Shown: positions 1 to 35,326, numbered from the stretch's first letter. The stretch is DNA of 64,000 nucleotides from Cristatella mucedo (GCA_009760855.2 WPIO01000001.1:2414501-2478500), one strand, 5' to 3'. The notes: generated by a model not told the origin, from the sequence alone. Translations and numbers: made by a program.

Positions 1-129
1 GTGGCAGTAAAAGCCGATTCAGCAAGAGATGCAGATGAAGCAGCCGTACAGAGGCCTGATCACAGCCTGAGTGGAGAAATTGGGCCTCTTCAAGCCTGCT
101 TCTGCCAGTGAGGCTAAGCATTACCCACT

Positions 130-258
130 GACACAAGCTTCTGCATGGTCTACCGAAAGCCGCTGAGGCTGTGAGCTATACAAAACTCTCCGGCGTAACA
201 TCTACATGGTCTTTATGACTTGGTGGAGTTACAGACAGAGATACATACATACACTGTC
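130..258 (+). mobile_element. LINE-B 3' end fragment
   Basis: ACCGAAAGCCGCTGAGGCTG, CTCCGGCGTAACATCTACAT and GGAGTTACAGACAGAGATAC, then a short TACA tail. The same 3' region occurs in minus orientation at 52.0 and 60.3 kb. Confidence 0.7.
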
Positions 259-679
259 TCTTAGGAGCATAGTCTGCTGAGTAAACCGCCAGGTTAGCTC
301 AGAAAGCAGCAAAGCCCAAGAAGCTGTTACCCTGCATGCAATGGGCAATAGAAAATGGCCGACTACCGGACGGTTGGGGTAGGTAAGGCTGCACCAGCAT
401 TGAAAAGCTACCCACAGGCGGATGGCCTTGCCCAAGGTCACTTAACTAGTCCGGGCTAAACCATCTGAATTGTTCGGGCATCGACGGCTTAAAATGGCAA
501 ACGACAGGAGTGAGCAAGTTCAAGTTCCTACCAAGTTGCTAACCTGGGAAGGCCGTCTCAGCTATATTATCGTCCTGACTTGAGAATGCTTATAACTATG
601 TGACACGACAGTTTGTGGGCCAACAGAGGCAGACATGGTTATTATATTCAACAAGCGATCGCAGCTAGTTTCACAGACA

Positions 680-860
680 GCTCTCGTCTTCCCCTCTTGT
701 TCCTCCCCTCTCTCACTCTATGCCAACTTTGCTTATTTATCCCCTTCCTTTCTTCCTCTCAAGGTCTCTCTATTCCCCTTCCCATTTGCTCTCTCTTCTC
801 TCTCTCTCTCTCCCTCTCCCTTTCGATCTCTACTGCCATCTCTACTTCTTTTCTGATCAC
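680..860. repeat. Pyrimidine-rich tract with (CT)n
   Basis: C/T-rich stretch with TCTCTCTCTC runs at 797-830. Confidence 0.85.
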
Positions 861-1019
861 GCTTTTGAGACTTACTGGTAAACTGGTGGAGGCATATCAT
901 CCGGGCTGTCAATAATGTAAACCGGTGAGTAGGCATCGAAATGATGATACTACTTTAGTCAGAAACAAGCTCTGCCACTTAATATTATCCTTAAAAATTC
1001 CAAAGAAAGGGAGGGTATG

Positions 1020-1140
1020 CGGATTAGAGGTAAGGTGCATGCCTTAGAAAGGCTGGTGGTGGGTTCAAGCCCTGCAGAATTTATAAAGCGCCAGGATTGA
1101 GATAAACCTCTCTTGGGGAGCTATGCATATACGTTATATT
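1020..1140 (+). mobile_element. SINE S2, degenerate
   Basis: tRNA-like B box (GGTGGGTTCAAGCCCTGC), then AAAGCGCCAGGATTGAGATA and CTTGGGGAGCTATGC. Confidence 0.55.
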
Positions 1141-4100
1141 TCAAATTAGGAATCATGAGTGTCAGCCAAATTTCTTCTACCTTTTTCTAATCAAGCCAAG
1201 ACCGTCAGCATCGGTGCCATGCTCTCTGCAGTGGCAATTTTTTTATTTTGTGCTTAAATTGTAGTTGCCAATCGGTCTTAGATTGGCCCTTGTTTGGAAT
1301 GGCACAGCAACACAGCTACACGGTCTCTGCCAATTACTTACCTAGCGCTGCACTGACCACTGCCTAAATCAACACGTCAGCTTGCATAACTGTTCCGTAA
1401 TGCAACTTGTCCTGATTAAGTGATGACACATCATTCAGTAGTTTATCGTCATTTGCTATTTCAGCTTCAGATTGAGGCAGCGATACCTATCAGCACCCTA
1501 GAACAAGTAATGGCTGACCAGCTTAACTCTTCCTTTGAAACTTCAAACCTAGCAAGTAAGTTCCAGTCAGGTTTATAAGTTAATAAGTCCATAGAGACAG
1601 CATGCTTAGGGTGCATGACGACCTCTCCAGGAATGCAGACTTAAGTTAAGGCTATGTGCTCATTTTGCTTGGTTTTTAGGCAGAATTTGTTACTATTGAT
1701 GACCAGTCCTTCTCGAGCGCATTTCATTTCGACTGGGTATCACTGGTACTACCCTGCAATGGTTTAGGTTACATCTCAATGTGAGACTTTAAAGCATTGA
1801 TGTCGACATCCAACAAGCATATGAGGAGCCACTAAAGTATGGGGTACCCAAGTGCTCAGAGCTTCATCAAAGTCGCTTCACAATTTATTCACCCCCTCTT
1901 ACTGATTTAATCACCAGGCACAATCTAGACTTTGATTTATGTGCCAACGACACATTAACACTGCATAAGTCAGTCCTAGCCTTCCAGCATGTAAAACTCT
2001 CTTACCTCCCTTGCTGCATGCATTGCTGAATCTGCACTTTGCTCGTAGCAAACTTTCTCATTTGAGTGAATGGTAAAAATCAACTAACTAGTTGTGGGAA
2101 GGCCAAGCGTGACTGAGAAATTGGAAATACTATCCCTAATAGTGGGCTCTATCAGCATATATACTGCCGCATTTGCTCAAAATCTGTTAGGGGTCCTATT
2201 CTAAGCTAAGGTGACCTTTGACTAAATGACCACATCAGCTCCACTGTCAAGTAGGCCTTCTCTAAGCTATGTAACACTACAAAAATTGTGACCTGCTAAG
2301 ACAAGGACACTGCATTCACGTGGCTCCTTTCGGTTCAGATAAATCTTCTCGACTTTTTAAATGACTGCTTGCAGGTAAACCAGCCTGTGCAATCAGGTGC
2401 TAGCAGTTAATGCAAAAATTCCGCCTCTAGGCTTATCTGTCATGAACATTGCACTTGCCACATAACACCACTTCTCGCCGACCTGCATTTGCTCCCAAGC
2501 AAGCAGTGTTAGTGCAATAAGATGTCAAGCAAATTTGGTGACATAACCTTAGAGTCAATAGACTTAAAGTTTGTGCCACCAACTTGTAGGTTCCTTCATT
2601 CTCTTGCTTCAGCCTACCTAATAACAGTTTCTTTCAATCAGGCAATTACTGCAACCTGCTCTTTTTTCGTTTACCTACTCATTTAATCATCCTTAAATCT
2701 TATAGTGACGGCGCTTTCAGTTTGTAGCACCCACAGCTCTCATAGGAAATCATTCCCGACTGGTCTTATTACACCCCCTGATTTAATACGTTAAAAATTC
2801 AGCTGTAAACGCAACAGGTCCTCACAGCATTCGCTGAGTGCGTGTGAATCGTTCTTTTTGTGATTATGCGTGCTGACACGGTGCATGACATTAACCATAT
2901 TGAAATACTTCAAATAAAACATATTTATGGTGCGTAGAAATATATATAGTTCTCTGACCGCTCTGTAGACACTTATTATCATCACTATTTTTATGAAGCT
3001 GCAAATGATTCTGGTAACCTCTTGCCAGGGGGGGCCTCTTCCTTAAACCTTCTACTACGCAGGATTCTCCGTTTCAGAGAACCTGCGGTACACCCCAGCT
3101 AAAACAGTAAGCAGACATGTTCTGAAGCTGCTAAAGGCCAGCTGCAACGAAAAACAACGAACTAGTAAGAAGTGCGCAGGCTATGCATTTCCAATGCACC
3201 AGGCTATTTATTTCCCACCACTTGCCCCTACTCCAACGCAGTGGTTTCCTTCCCCCCCCCACTCAGATCTGACTTGCTCTCGACCGCAGGACGCACCTCG
3301 TGGTCGGCCACACCTCCACCAACAGGCCTCGACCAGTGCGTAGCCACCACAAGCTAGGGAGACTCGGCCGGTCGGACATTCACCGACAGATGAAGATGAT
3401 GCAGCTGAAACAAGTTACAACAAGTGTAAGCGGCTATGCACTTGGACCTCGCAGCATCAGCGCAATGTCACAGTGGCATCGGTCCACATTGTGCTGCCGT
3501 TAGAATCACTGCGATGCTTTCTGAACACTCACGCGGTCCTGGCTTTGACTTGCAATTCCGGCCAGACTTTCGTAAACTGACTGACATACTCCACAGCTGG
3601 GCAGTACACAGTGGCTAACCACACTTGCAATGAGCCTACAGGGCAAACAATTCACCCCAAATCCTGCCATTAGACTACACCAAGTTGGCGCCAACAAGTG
3701 CTGGAAAAGACACTAGAAGCCATACCAACGCTGATGTGCGCATCCATCTCTCGATATCAGTTGAAAGTAAAGGGCAACCAACGGTTCGGAAGCCTACTTT
3801 TAGTCAATGGAGCTTCAACGCATTAATGTAAGCAAACAAAAAACTCCACATATCTGCTGATTTCACAGCCCCATTTATATTGCACCATACGAGCCTTGAC
3901 AGCTTCTTCCAGTCCTCCACTTGCATTAGGCAATACAATCCGGCCTACTGTTTAGGACTAAAACTCACGAACTAGGTCGCGAGTTCGAGTCCCACACGCT
4001 GGCCCTCAGACACAATAGCGAATAGACTGAACTTGGATGTCAGTCAAGCATGTTTTATGAAAGAGCAGCAGGGCATTCAAAGAATTTCTGGGTCCGGCCT

Positions 4101-7063
4101 ATATAGAGGCTCTGAATTTTCCCATTAGTCACGCCTCAAGAGCAGCTGATCGCCAGTTTTAGTAGAAATAGCAGACTTTCGCGATTCGACCATACAAGAG
4201 GCAGAACCGATTACAAAGTACACGTAATTTGTTTTTGTAACAGCAAATGCAAGTAAGCATTTCATAGTCATAGACCATGTGTAAGGTGTTTCCACTTCAC
4301 AACCAAATGTCGTTTGTTTGAGCATTGAAGCAGGCAATCCCGTATTTCCTGTTGCAAGAAGGTGGGCTTAAAGCCGTCAAGACTCATCTGCTTCTAAATG
4401 AATGACACTCAATTAATTAACTGTTAATTAACCTAAATGTTAAATGTAACTCTGCTGATATTTACCTATACTTTATGTCACAGCTCAATGATTACGCAGA
4501 TAACCTGCAGAAGTTACTACTTGGTAAATTGAGGCGCAGATTTTTATATCCGACTGACATGTAATGAAATGCTTAGCAGTAATGGGTACCTTCGCTGGCG
4601 AAACTTTTACCTGGGGTGCCGAAACGCCATTTCTCACGGCCATGCGTCCACAGCCAAATGTCCGTCCTTGTGACCAAAACATCCAGACCTCAAGAAACCT
4701 CAAGAGCACAATGATCCAAAGGCAAAACGTGTGCCGTTTACCTTCTCCGTGTAGTTCTTCCATCGCCTTTCTGGTGGTGTGCGCTGGTCGTCCACATGTA
4801 CATGCCCAATCGTGCTGGTGCACCACGGCAATTGCACCAATCAGGAGCCTGCTATGAAATGGTATCCTTAATCAGCAAACCTTATCACATTTAAAAGTTA
4901 ACTCGTGCATGTTAATTTAGCGATGGTGGAAGGAATTAAGAAAATACAAATAAATAACTTAGGACACTGTTCAGAGCAGGCTTGCCAGTAGTGGCTGAGT
5001 CAGAGGGCAGTAGAGGCACTACCTCCGATAGTAGGGCCATGACCTGGTCCGCCAACATGCTTGCTACTTCTACTCGACGAGCAACCAGCATGTTTGTGTC
5101 GAATGAAAAACTATAATTGTGCACAAGTATACATTAATCGCAGGTCTAGCCCCATCTAACTGAAAACCTTGAGGTTCTTGCAGCACCATGTGAAAATCTA
5201 GCTAATCTGGCAGACCTACGAAAAGGTCTAATGGGTCTTGCTCCCAGATTAAAATGCTGGCTCAGCCTTTGCTTTAACCTAATACAACTGTCGTTTAATT
5301 AGGTGAAGGCAAGCAGCAACTTGAAATGAACCCTTGATGCCAACGCTTACAATGAAACTCAGGCGACGAACAAAGCCCACGCAGGATGCCTATTTTCTAG
5401 CTCTGCGGACAGACAAAAGTAACTTATGGTACATCCAAAAGATGAAAGATTAATATATGCTAGCTGCTGGGTTGACGCAATATTCATATTGCTTTGAGCC
5501 AAATGATATAAGAACGGCCTCAAAAACCGGCAGGCAACGCCAAGATTCTTAGCCAAGTAAAATACTCCACCCTATACTTGCTGGAGGCTGCCAATCACAC
5601 TAAAGTTGAAGTATGTGCCTTAGAGTCGGTTCAAGGTCATTCAGGGCCGGATGAGGGCCCCATTATAAATTCCCCTCCTCTGCTGCTGTTTATGCCAACA
5701 CAAGTAAACAGACAAAGAAAGGCAAAATAAAGGCAAAATGAAGCAAAAGCCAGTAGCTAGCTGTGCCGTCTGAGCACCCGAATGTGTGGTAAGACTCGAG
5801 ATCGACGAGTGCAAGACCCGCTGCCGTCATCATGCAGATCTTCCAAATTTGTGAGCACAACTCTTGGCCTACTCGAACATGGAGAATGCTCGACACTGCT
5901 CAAAGCTGCGAACATGCATGGTCATTATTGCAGCCATTAATGAAGTCGAAGGCTTCACTGAGTAAGCAAAACCGCTTCAAGACTAAATCCGCATCGAAAA
6001 GTCCACAGGCAAATGTATTTTAAAGAGCCAAAGTCAGCAAAGGCATCCATTTGCCATTACTAACCAGCCCAACAAGTTGCTGCAGCACTAGAAGGTGGAT
6101 TGAGGGTGTGGTCAGCCGTGTGATAGCGGTGCATTTTCCAAAAAAAAAGTTCATCACTTACCATAACGCAATGGAACTTAATGTAAACACCGGTGGCTGC
6201 CAAGTATACCCACAAGCAGCTGCACTAAAACTGCTGAACTCATCCTTGCAATTTGTCCACAAGCTAAGCGGACTACGAGCAGCAATATTAAGGACTTGGA
6301 CTAGGGTATGAACCTGAAAATGCAGACATTTTGGGCAGAAGGAAAAGGCCAAGTGGCAGAGGAATGCCCACAGACACATTGCAGACCTAGTACGGGGGGG
6401 GGGGCACACAATTTACCCTATATGGAAAGCAAAAACAGCAGCAATAATGATAATAGTGTAATACATGTGTACAGCCCTTTAAAAGAAACAAATCTCGGTT
6501 TAGGCACTTTCTATGCTGCAAAATAAACTTGTCAATTGGGTAGGGATAACTTGGTCAGTGATAAATACACACAGTAAGCACAATGACTACAACTGATGCA
6601 ATACTCTGCTGCCAGGCTTGTCTGTGGAGAACATTCCATGGCTTTATAACATTTGAAAAGAAGTTTAAAACCAGACTATTCCTTACTGCACAGGAAGCTT
6701 GGAGCTCAGATGGGCTCTATCAACTCTCAGAATCAATTTTATCAGGTTTACCGGGCACCTAAAGAACAATTAGGCCAGATGTTAGCATTGGCTTAGTTTG
6801 CTCTACGCCAGAGTGGTTCTTCGCTTATCGCAATGAAGTAGGTTCACTTTAGCACTAAAAAGAAATAACTATACTAGCACTAAAACTTTGCTGATATATT
6901 ACGTAAGCATATTCGATATAGCTGCATGATTGAAACAGGTTTCAATAACGTTTTCATATCAGAAAAAAAAAAACATTCTGGTTAGGGGTGCCCCTCTAGT
7001 CGGCTTCGCCGATATTGCTGCGATCGAGTGTAGTAGCAGTCTGTCATCAATACAAAAAGCTGA
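1141..7063. other. Intergenic DNA without recognised genes
   Basis: Mixed, AT-leaning sequence. Only short, unsupported open frames occur (longest 113 codons at 4.5-4.8 kb). A G-run lies at 6,396-6,404 and tRNA-like B-box traces near 3,975. Nothing else was recognised. Confidence 0.6.
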
Positions 7064-7192
7064 GCTGATTTAACAGCCTAATTAATATAGCGGGCAAACG
7101 AGCCTTAAGCGGCTATCACCACTTCTTGCAGTGGGTGACAAAGGCACGAGTTGACCCAATGACCTGGGTCACGAAGGGCAAGCAGTTCTTCC
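7064..7192 (-). mobile_element. SINE S1, degenerate
   Basis: CTGATTTAACAGCCTAATTA, then GCCTTAAGCGGCTATCACCA, and a decayed tRNA-like head (GACCTGGGTCACGAAGGGC). Confidence 0.65.
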
Positions 7193-7989
7193 TTCTGGGC
7201 GATGACCTCGACGCAATAGCGAAAGCATATGCAAATTGGAGACCCGTTCAACCTAGCACTGTATTGGAGACAATAAGATAACTAGACACATTTGTCTAGC
7301 GGCCTCAGAGAACTACTACACGAGTTGCAATGGCTGAGCTAGCAGCATGGACCGAAGGGTAACATCAGTGTGAGGCGAAAGAAACGAGTGATTCGGAAGC
7401 ATCCTGTGACAGTGTCAATCGTATCAGCAACCAATACTCATCAAAACAAGTGTTGCAGGCGATGCACGGGACATGGCTTGTCGAGTTACAATACAATGTT
7501 CACTTATCATAATTACCGACTGCTGCTCGAAAAAATCTTGAACTTTGACATAAACATGCCACTTGTACATGCACGATGATGTGCTAGGCATTTACCAGCA
7601 AACTTCATACTCCGAAGGAGCTGTCTCTTGTCAGACAGATGGTCTATAGAATGAAACTTTCCACTGCCATTAATAGATAACAACTTGAAATATGACCACA
7701 TGTTCATAGATATTTTTGAAACCCTTGCCGAAATGCATCAGCTACAGAGTAAATGACAGTGGTCTAGTTTGCATGGCAGGGCAAGCGGAACTTGCGACAA
7801 AGCCTGCTTCTAGTGGCCGCAACGGCGACAGGCAAGCGACAGGGGTACGAAAATAACTAATTCGATGATAATAATCGCACTATGGCAGGCTTTGCTTTGC
7901 TGCCCATCCTCGTACCACTTCCAAGCTCAGCTCGCTACACCAACAAAGCCTTACAGTAGAAACGATGCTATGAAAAGCCTACAAACTTC

Positions 7990-8011
7990 TGAAAGAGAGA
8001 GAGAGGAGTGG

Positions 8012-8069
<58 letters not shown>

Positions 8070-8245
8070 GGGAGGGAGAGAGGAGAGAGAGAGAGAAAGA
8101 GGGAGAGAGGGAGGAGTGGGAGGGAAAGAGAGGGAGAGAGATAGAGAGAGGAGTGGGAGGGAGAGAGAGAGAGAGGGAGAGAGAGAGAGGAGTGGGAGGG
8201 AAAGAGAGAGAGAGAGAGGAGTGGGAGGGAGTGAGAGAGGACAGG
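7990..8245. repeat. GA-rich purine tract
   Basis: About 255 bases almost wholly A and G on the plus strand, (GA)n with interspersed GTGGGAGGGA. Long Ser/Leu or Arg/Glu open frames here are low-complexity artefacts. Confidence 0.95.
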
Positions 8246-8299
8246 GGAGCACAAAGCACCACCGTCGCGCCCATCAGAGAACTAGGAGACTCTGGGTAA

Positions 8300-9190
8300 T
8301 CAAAGTAAATGCAAGGGTTGCACAAGAACCAGTAATGAGGATATTATTATCTGGTTTAAGCTCAGTCATATGACTTCAACTGGCAAGATTGTAATAGATG
8401 CTTTAAAGTCAGCAGAGAGCTCAGATCTACTGCATACTGTTTAGGTTTAAGCAGGCTAATTGGCAGGCAGTCAGCATACCGTAATAGCTTTCATAGTGTA
8501 CCACTAACAATGAACTACTAGTAGAAGCCAGCTAACTAAGAGGGTCGTGAGATCTGGAGCCATATTACTCTAATCAAGAGCATCCGCCAAAAATTATTTC
8601 ACTAAACTCAAACGCTTAACTGCAAATGAGTGACCGATTCAAAGCCTGCCCTCCCTGAAAACCTTAACATGGTGGCTCATATTACCTTGATACTATGCTC
8701 GTGTCACCGGTAAAGTAAGATTGCAATATATGGTTGCCATGATGTTACACGATGGTTGCCAGTTCTACGAATGCAGTGATATACAACATTATACAACCAG
8801 CATCTTGCTTCTTAGCTGCCTGCACTGGATGCTAGGCTTGTAAAGGCCCCGACCAAGTATTTAAACTTATGCGGCAACAAATTTTGTACTTGTATGGTAA
8901 CAAACCACAAATTGAACGACAATAAAACAGACTTTATAGTCACGGGCAAACCTATGATAACTTAGATGCTGGAAAGGCTAACCATGAAAATTGGCTGGCC
9001 CAGCATATCTTCGTTAATATCTTTTCCTCGATCTGCTCGCCGTGGTTTATATTTTGTGTATTCGCGATGAGTGCTTGGTGGAAGCGGTGAGCCACACCGA
9101 TGACGTCTTATTAGCATGCATCGGTTTCCCGCGCTGGCAACATTATGTTGGTTGAGCTGGCTTCGGCGACGGCTAAAACTGCCTTCGGCG
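8300..9190. other. Intergenic DNA without recognised genes
   Basis: No coding, RNA or mobile feature recognised between the purine tract and the minisatellite. Confidence 0.55.
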
Positions 9191-9196
9191 CCACTG

Positions 9197-9400
9197 CAGA
9201 GAACGCCGTGGGAGGACGGTACGGACCACCCACCGTGGGCGGGCGCCGCGGTAGAGAACGCCTCGGGCAAAGCGCCAGAGAACGCGGTGGGAGGACGGTA
9301 TGGACCACCCACCGCGGGCACCGTGGCAGAGAACGCCGTGGGAGGACGGTACGGACCACCCACCGTGGGCGGGCACCGCGGTAGAGAATGCCGTGGGAGA
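9197..9400. repeat. GC-rich minisatellite, about 3.5 units
   Basis: Repeats of GAGAACGCCGTGGGAGGACG followed by GTACGGACCACCCACCG, with variable linkers (GGGCGGGCGCCGCGGTA). Open frames across it on both strands are repeat-derived. Confidence 0.9.
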
Positions 9401-10252
9401 TAGATACAGTTGGACCGTCTGTGGGGTTACGGCTGACTCGGCCGTGGGAGCAGCATAAGTACCAGCTGGCATCGTGTAAGTGCAAGGCCATGCGTGGAGC
9501 GGCTGCAAAAGATATGAACTTGGCAACAACGTCCGAGTGAGAGCTAGATGCGTTCGATACTGGTACGCGTGTAACTATTATGTAAGCACTAGATGCACAG
9601 CTTGGGTAGTGGGATGCGGCCAGATGACTCGGAACTGACCGTGCAGGGACGGTAGAGCAATTGGTCTGCTGTATTGTGCCGAACCTGGTCCTACTTACCT
9701 TTGGTAACTTTGCTACTTACTTTGCTACTTACCTTTGGTAACTTTGCTTGAAGGGATGATGGATACGCGCGAATGCGACGGTCACGGATCTATACCAGGG
9801 CTAGAGCAAGCCATTGGTTATTTTCGGCTGAATAGTTCATGCTGGACCGCCTATATTCGGCCGAGTTTGGCTGTATAATACGTGAGCGTCTTCCTCAACT
9901 ATATCAGACGTTTATTAGCCGTGTAAATTGCTGCAGGTTTATTCTTATTAAGGAGGAATATAAAAAAATTACTTTAAAATTGGTCCGACAATCGAATATT
10001 TGGTTAGGGTATTTTTCGAAAAAACGTTTTAGAAGTGGGGTCGGTAGTTCTGAAGACTTCCACATTGTTTAAGGAAAGTAAGTATACGGTTCATTTCCAA
10101 ACCAAAGGACAGCACCAAAGTATCATACCTAGAAAATTAATAGCGATATCTGCATCATATGCAACTTGCAGTCCAGCTTGCTGAACCTTTGCAAATAAAG
10201 CTAGTTTTTTCGTAGAGCTTGTTCATGTGCGTTCTTACTTGTACACAGCTTA
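9401..10252. other. Intergenic DNA without recognised genes
   Basis: Contains a small local repeat at 9,690-9,750 (CTACTTACCTTTGGTAACTT) and a 77-codon open frame at 9,839-10,072 with no family signature. Confidence 0.5.
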
Positions 10253-10740
10253 ATCCAGCCTACCTCTTAGATCTACTCCGCCACCAGGCCAAGCATCGTA
10301 CCACCCGCTTTTCGGAATCCAACAGTCTACCAATACCTCATACAAACCTCAAATGTTTTGGAGACCGTGCATTTAGTTCGTATGCTCCCAAAGCCTGAAA
10401 CTCCCTCCCGACTTGCGTCAGAACATCCCCTGACTTGACCACATTTAAAAAGAACTTAAAAACACACCTATTTAGGACAGCATTTAGTAGTTTCCTTTGA
10501 TTCGTCCTGCATGTGCTTATGCGTGCTGACACTGTGCATGCAGCCAATAATCACATTTGCATGCTGACCCTATGTATGTCACCCCTAACTATGTTGTTCA
10601 TGCTGTTCGTTTATCAAGCATGATATTACTCACCATTCAATTGCATTTCCCTTTGCAGCAAATGTAAAGCGCCTAGAAAGAGATTGAGTTCTCTGAGGGC
10701 GCTTTATCAAGTGCATTATTATTACTCTTATTATCATTAC
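10253..10740 (+). mobile_element. LINE-A (L2/CR1-like) 3' end
   Basis: Encodes the C-terminus of a LINE reverse-transcriptase protein ([28 protein letters not shown]), with a stop where the family has Trp. A 3' untranslated region follows, ending in the hairpin AAAGCGCC...GGCGCTTT and an ATT-repeat tail. It is 5'-truncated. Confidence 0.9.
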
Positions 10741-11136
10741 TATCAAGCCTCTGAAAATAGCTTTAAATTTCACTTTCACTATAATTATACGTACTATGTG
10801 TACAGCTAGCGGGTGCCAAATGTAGCGCTTATTTTATCAGTCTGCTGCCCAAAGCAAGGAGAACAGTACGGTCAGCTAGGTCACGGATCAAATGCTTCAA
10901 GTCATGGTCTGTAGCCAACGACGGTAGGACAGGCACTGATCTCTAGCTTGCTCAATCAGTCCAGCAGTCGATAGATTTGACCAAGTGTCCGCTGATTTCG
11001 ATACGATTAAATATTTTAAGTGGCTAGCAAATCGGCTATGTCAATAATTCTTGACTGGGTCAAAGCAGTAGACCAAGAATGTTTGCAAAATCAGCATTGC
11101 AAGCACATTTCAAAAAACCGATTTACAGGCTTAATA

Positions 11137-11142
11137 TTTAAT
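11137..11142 (-). promoter_or_regulatory. Candidate polyadenylation signal ATTAAA
   Basis: ATTAAA on the minus strand about 230 bases past the GGT-like stop codon. It is the nearest hexamer of this type that I see. No transcript evidence is available. Confidence 0.25.
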
Positions 11143-11370
11143 ACAAGTGAGTAAATGCAACTCTTTATACCGCTGACTTTGATCGCGAAGCCCAGTCCCC
11201 TCTGTAGCATCTGCAATATTTCTATCTCCAGTTAAGTTTTTAACCAACTAATACCACAGTTCAGCAAGTTAGCCTCCTTGAACAGCTTAGCACGAGGACA
11301 CAGTCAATTTCGCCTTGCCCGGCAGTCGCATTGCTCTTTTTTAGTCCCCGAGGCTCAACGTGGCGTAGAG

Positions 11371-33164
<21,794 letters not shown>

Positions 33165-33650
33165 CGTCGCGGACGCCGACAGAGGCAAAGGTAGCTGCAA
33201 AGGCAGGCAGACAGACGACGGCGGTGCCGCGCACGTTGCGCGTCGCCGGCAGTGGTCCCCGCTGCGCGCGCGCGCCCGGTCGGCCCGCCGGCACAAAGTG
33301 GAGCGCCTCTTTTACCCGGCGTCGCCTATTGCGTGTATGAACGTAATATCTCTTCTACGACGCGTGCGAATTCGGGTGGGTTGCAAAGCTTTCGGTCCGC
33401 ACGCGATAACTGCGGCGCAGCGCTCGACGAATGCTTGCCGTCCGTAGGAGCAGCGCCGGAGCGAATGCCTGGCGGCGACGAAGACGACGGAATTCCCGAC
33501 GCGACTTGTAGTGACGCGATGCATTGTTACGAGACCGCCGGAAATGAAAGGCAAGTTCTCTTTTCAAGCGGCCCGCAGCCTCGGCGGCGGCTAGTCTTCC
33601 GAGATGTCTCTCTCTCTCGCGCGTACCTTTCCCTTCGAGTTTGATTCGCA

Positions 33651-35104
33651 AGACCCCTGCGTCCGGATTGCTGCGGCCGCTCTTGAAAGCGCGCACATTC
33701 TTTGGTTATGCTCGGTGGCAGCAGCCAAGCGATTCGGGCTCTAGACGAGTTTCCGGAAGAACTGTTCGGTCGCCTGCAGTCGAATGGATGCGGTGTCGAG
33801 GTTTCTCGCTAGTTCTACCATGAGAGCTGTGCAGTGAGGGTCTGACGCCAACGTTGCTGGTCACTGACTGTCGTTTAGTTGAACTTCACGACTGCGTTGC
33901 ATCTCAGAGAAGTTTGTAGTCGATACGAAGGCTTCCTCTCTTACCCCCACGTCTAAAAACCTCCACCGCCCCATCTAAGCGGCGCGGGCCACCGCGCACG
34001 TGACTGCCGCAGCTGTCGTAGAGCAAGAGTGATTGTTCGATTGCCTTCCACTTTCACCACGAAGGCGTCACGTGCCAACAGCAGCAGGGGCACCACACTT
34101 CTGCGCAGACAGAGTTAAACATAACTGCAGCACGCCCGAGGCGCGAGGTCGCGCGCTCTTCGGTGCGTCGGCAACTGGTCACGTTGCCCAGACCTCGGAC
34201 CGCTTGGCCACCTGCGAAACCGTCGCCGACATTGCGGGACCATGCCACACGACGAGGCAACTTTCCAGCCGCGATAGCGGCGAGCTCAGCGCCTCGCTGG
34301 GGCGGGATGCGCTGGGCCCGGCAGCGGCAAAAATCCAAGAGCTCCTAGGAGCGACGCGGCGTAACCGCGAGAGGCGGCCGAAGCACGTAGCCACGTCGCA
34401 CCGATAGGAGCGACGCGGCGTAACCGCGGAGCCGGCGGAAGCACGTAACCACATCGCGCCAATAGGAGCGACGCGGCGTAACCGCGGAGCCGGCGGAAGC
34501 ACGTAACCACGTCGCGCCAATAGGAGCGACGCGGCGTAACCGCGGAGCCGGCGGAGCACGTAACCACGTCACGCCAATAGGAGCGACGCGGCGTAACCGC
34601 ATGCGTTTCCCGCGTTCGGGGCCGGCGACGATGCTGCTGGTGCACGGCTGGATCTGCAGGCGCCCTATCGCATCGTCCAGAAGCAGCGGTGGCGGCACGC
34701 CGCCGTCGTTCGAAGACTGGCGAGCGCTGCGCTACTGGTGCCCGCGCCCTAGCGCGCGCGCACAGCAGCGTCTGCCGCGCGCCCATCCCTGGCTGATTTG
34801 CAGTTGGTTCCGCATCCGCATCCGGCCCTCAGTCAAAGGACGGGCGGCTGCTCCGCACGCAGACGAGGGATGCGAAGCAGGCGTTCGTGTCCTTGACCGT
34901 ATTTTCCGCGGGCCGGTGGAAATTGGCAGGTTGCGCATTGTGTCTTACCGCCGCGCGGAGACGGTTTGGGAGACGCGTCTTCACCTCTGCCGGACTCTGC
35001 AGTTGTAAGATACGGCGAGGCTCTAATCTGAACAGCAGCCGCAGCAGTCATTGAGTAAGCCACCGCCCACATTAAACGCTTTGTCCAGACTTGCAGTTAC
35101 TAAA
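33651..35104. other. GC-rich region upstream of the GGT-like gene
   Basis: Besides the 58-bp minisatellite, it has long Arg/Ala-rich open frames on both strands and CpG-dense sequence to about 34.98 kb. It could hold exons of an unrecognised gene or regulatory DNA. No motif supports either. Confidence 0.4.
34347..34600. repeat. 58-bp GC-rich minisatellite, about 4.4 units
   Basis: Units start at 34,347, 34,406, 34,464, 34,522 and 34,579 (partial), each opening AGGAGCGACGCGGCGTAACC. Spacing is 57-59 bp, with few differences between units. Confidence 0.95.
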
Positions 35105-35326
35105 GTCTCGGCGTGCTGAGAGAAAAAGGGAATCGCTGAGCCTCAGGGTTCTCGAAGTCGCGCGGAAAGAAAAGCATTCTGGGAAGAGTACATGTTCTGC
35201 TTACGCTAGCCAAGATGTGGCGAGACAACTAAGCGTTTGCAATGTAACCGGCTGAACGCATGGGCATTAGCCAAAGTACCATCGACACGTCCTGGGGAAT
35301 AATTCTTGAAGGATTTCACGATTCTG

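Noticed and set aside
7865-8373. Overlapping Arg/Glu and Ser/Leu open frames of up to 144 codons
   Set aside because: Pure products of the GA tract, with no non-repetitive protein text.
34347-34600. Possible CRISPR array
   Set aside because: Units are repeated end to end with no variable spacers, in an animal genome.
34179-34786. Arg/Ala-rich open frames of 117-166 codons
   Set aside because: They follow the 58-bp minisatellite and GC-rich composition, equally open on both strands.
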